Shown piece after piece: positions 62,698 to 64,000 of a DNA stretch of 64,000 nt. The stretch comes from Streptomyces odontomachi (lineage in GTDB: Bacteria > Actinomycetota > Actinomycetes > Streptomycetales > Streptomycetaceae). The stretch covers positions 930,001 through 994,000 of the forward strand of contig NZ_JAMJWG010000001.1 of NCBI RefSeq assembly GCF_024435355.1, given 5' to 3'. The notes under the pieces are model-generated. The model had not been told where the DNA came from, did no database searches, and worked only from the letters and a program-made list of their open reading frames with translations. The position numbers and the translations under genes were made by a program. Position 1 is the first letter of the stretch, and each line of letters starts with the position of its first letter.

Positions 62698-63672
62698 TCA
62701 CTGGAAGCCGACGGGGGCGTGCGGCACGTAGGGCGCCTCCAGGTAGGCGGCCTCGTCGTCATCGAGCTCGAGGTCCACCGCGGCCACCGCGTCGTCCAAC
62801 TGCCCCGCCTTGGAGACGCCCACGATGGGCGCGGTGACCACGGGGTTGCGCAGCAGCCAGGCCAACGCCACCTGCGCCGGGGCGACACCGCGCCGCCCGG
62901 CGAGCTCGAGCACCCGCTCGGCCACGACCTGGTCCTGCTCCCCGTACAGCGTCCTGCCGAACTCGTCCGTCTCGGCGCGTGCGGTGGACGCGTCCCAGGG
63001 CCGGGTCAGCCGGCCGCGCGCCAGCGGGCTCCACGGGATGACGCCGATGCCCTGGTCCGCGCAGAGCGGCAGCATCTCGCGCTCCTCCTCGCGGTGCAGG
63101 AGGTTGTAGTGGTTCTGCATCGACACGAAACGCGTCCAACCGTGCAGGTCGGCCGTGTAGAGCGCCTTGGAGAACTGCCAGGCGTACATCGAGGACGCGC
63201 CGATGTAGCGCACCTTGCCCGCCTTCACCAGGTCGTGGAGTGCCTCCAGGGTCTCCTCGATCGGCGTCTCGTAGTCCCACCGGTGGGTCTGGTACAGGTC
63301 GACGTGGTCGACCTGGAGCCGCCGCAGGCTGTTGTCGATCTCGGTGAAGATCGCCTTGCGGGACAGCCCGGCGCCGTTCGGGCCCGGTCGCATGCGGCTG
63401 TACACCTTGGTGGCCAGCACCACCTCGTCCCGGGGGACGCCGAGGTCCCGCAGCACCCGGCCGACGAGCTCTTCGCTGGAGCCGTCCGAGTAGGTGTTGG
63501 CGGTGTCGAAGAAGTTCGCTCCGGCGTCCAGCGCCTTGGTGATGACGGTCCGGGTGTCGTCGTAGTCCAGGGTCCACTCGTGCTTGCCCCGTCCCGGCTC
63601 GCCGAAGCTCATGCAGCCGATACTCAGGACGGAGACCTGCAGGCCGGTCGAGCCCAGTCGGGTGTAGCGCAT
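62698..63672 (-). CDS. Aldo/keto reductase, 324 aa
   Basis: NADPH-dependent barrel enzyme of the YajO/YhdN type. The tetrad is Asp56 and Tyr61 (FFDTANTYS), Lys89 (LATKV) and His130 (QTHRWD). RYIGASSMYAWQF and IPWSPLARGRLTRP are typical of the group. ATG 63672 has GAGGAG seven bases upstream; the longer reading frame is not supported by a ribosome binding site. It likely reduces aldehydes or sugars; the natural substrate is unknown. Confidence 0.92.
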   Translation of the reverse strand: MRYTRLGSTGLQVSVLSIGCMSFGEPGRGKHEWTLDYDDTRTVITKALDAGANFFDTANTYSDGSSEELVGRVLRDLGVPRDEVVLATKVYSRMRPGPNGAGLSRKAIFTEIDNSLRRLQVDHVDLYQTHRWDYETPIEETLEALHDLVKAGKVRYIGASSMYAWQFSKALYTADLHGWTRFVSMQNHYNLLHREEEREMLPLCADQGIGVIPWSPLARGRLTRPWDASTARAETDEFGRTLYGEQDQVVAERVLELAGRRGVAPAQVALAWLLRNPVVTAPIVGVSKAGQLDDAVAAVDLELDDDEAAYLEAPYVPHAPVGFQ

Positions 63673-63897
63673 ACGGATGCTCCTCGGGTCGACGGGGGAC
63701 GGTGCCGGGCCGACGGGGCGGGGCCGCGTCCGGCGGGACGTGGCACGCACCCGTGCCGCCCGGGACCCACGGCGCACCGGTTGATGCGCCGCCACGATGG
63801 TAGCGAAGATCCAAAACGGTGATCATGTCCACGCCGCGGCGGGCTCGCCGCGGCGCCGACGCCTCCCCGCCCCACGGGGTGTGCTTGGCTGGCGGGC

Positions 63898-64000
63898 GTG
63901 ACCCTGCACGTCGGCACCTCGGGATGGCAGTACAAGGACTGGCGAGGCGTGCTGTACCCGGACGGCACGCCCCAGCGGCTCTGGCTGGAGGAGTACGCCG
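63898..64000 (+). CDS. DUF72 (YecE-like) protein, N-terminal part (cut by window end)
   Basis: GTG 63898 starts TLHVGTSGWQYKDWRGVLYP, the classic DUF72 opening, then DGTPQRLWLEEYA before the window ends. DUF72 proteins are small barrels of unknown function. The gene is divergent from the aldo/keto reductase; only 34 codons are seen. Confidence 0.85.
   Translation, partial: MTLHVGTSGWQYKDWRGVLYPDGTPQRLWLEEYA

Overview
The window looks like chromosomal DNA of a Streptomyces or close relative. GC content is very high, the third codon position is almost always G or C, GTG and TTG starts with GGAGG-type ribosome binding sites are common, and typical actinomycete families are present (XRE regulator plus DUF397 pair, NsdA-like TPR regulator, DUF1876, DUF6153, RsbW-like HATPase). 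One gene carries a TTA codon, the hallmark of bldA control. No tRNA, rRNA, CRISPR array, insertion sequence or replication origin was recognised.

Layout. 1-5 kb: the end of a pullulanase gene, a phosphoketolase, and small regulatory genes (DUF1876, DUF6624 coupled to an RsbW-like ATPase). 5-10 kb: an SDR, then a developmental-regulator neighbourhood (NsdA-like TPR regulator, XRE/DUF5753 plus DUF397, an unknown protein). 10-18 kb: a ROK-family sugar repressor facing a complete five-gene Dpp/Opp-type importer; both carry a related upstream motif, which suggests shared autoregulated control. 18-25 kb: a MarR-GNAT fusion with a perfect palindrome over its leaderless start, an NTF2-like protein, a GH36 alpha-galactosidase, a LacI-type sensor without a DNA-binding domain, a PL3 pectate lyase and an alpha/beta hydrolase. 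25-39 kb: mixed accessory genes, including two decayed genes (a LysR remnant and an oxidoreductase with an internal deletion), a Clp_N/HTH protein with repeated operator half-sites, a zinc-type CDF exporter with a Zur-like box, a copper-type lipoprotein pair, an EamA/LysR divergent pair and a pirin. 39-51 kb: a cytosolic sulfatase, a ManD/RspA D-mannonate dehydratase, a GH87-like secreted alpha-1,3-glucanase and a second Opp-type importer with fused ATPases and a divergent binding protein. 51-60 kb: a GH105 unsaturated-uronyl hydrolase, a three-gene sugar importer, a GH43-CBM13 enzyme (TTA codon) and a GH30 enzyme that together look like a type II arabinogalactan locus. 60-64 kb: a PPOX protein, a secreted protein of unknown function, an NLP/NPP1 necrosis-inducing protein homologue, an aldo/keto reductase and the start of a DUF72 gene.

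Taken together, much of the region is an accessory island for attacking plant cell walls (pectin, galactosides, arabinogalactan) and probably fungal alpha-glucan. Secreted enzymes produce oligosaccharides, three ABC importers take up the products (the CUT1-type one has no ATPase and probably borrows a shared MsiK-type ATPase), and local regulators (ROK, LacI-like and unidentified operators) control it. The NLP homologue beside the plant-polymer enzymes is the most provocative neighbour. Functions rest on motif recognition by eye; no database search was possible.
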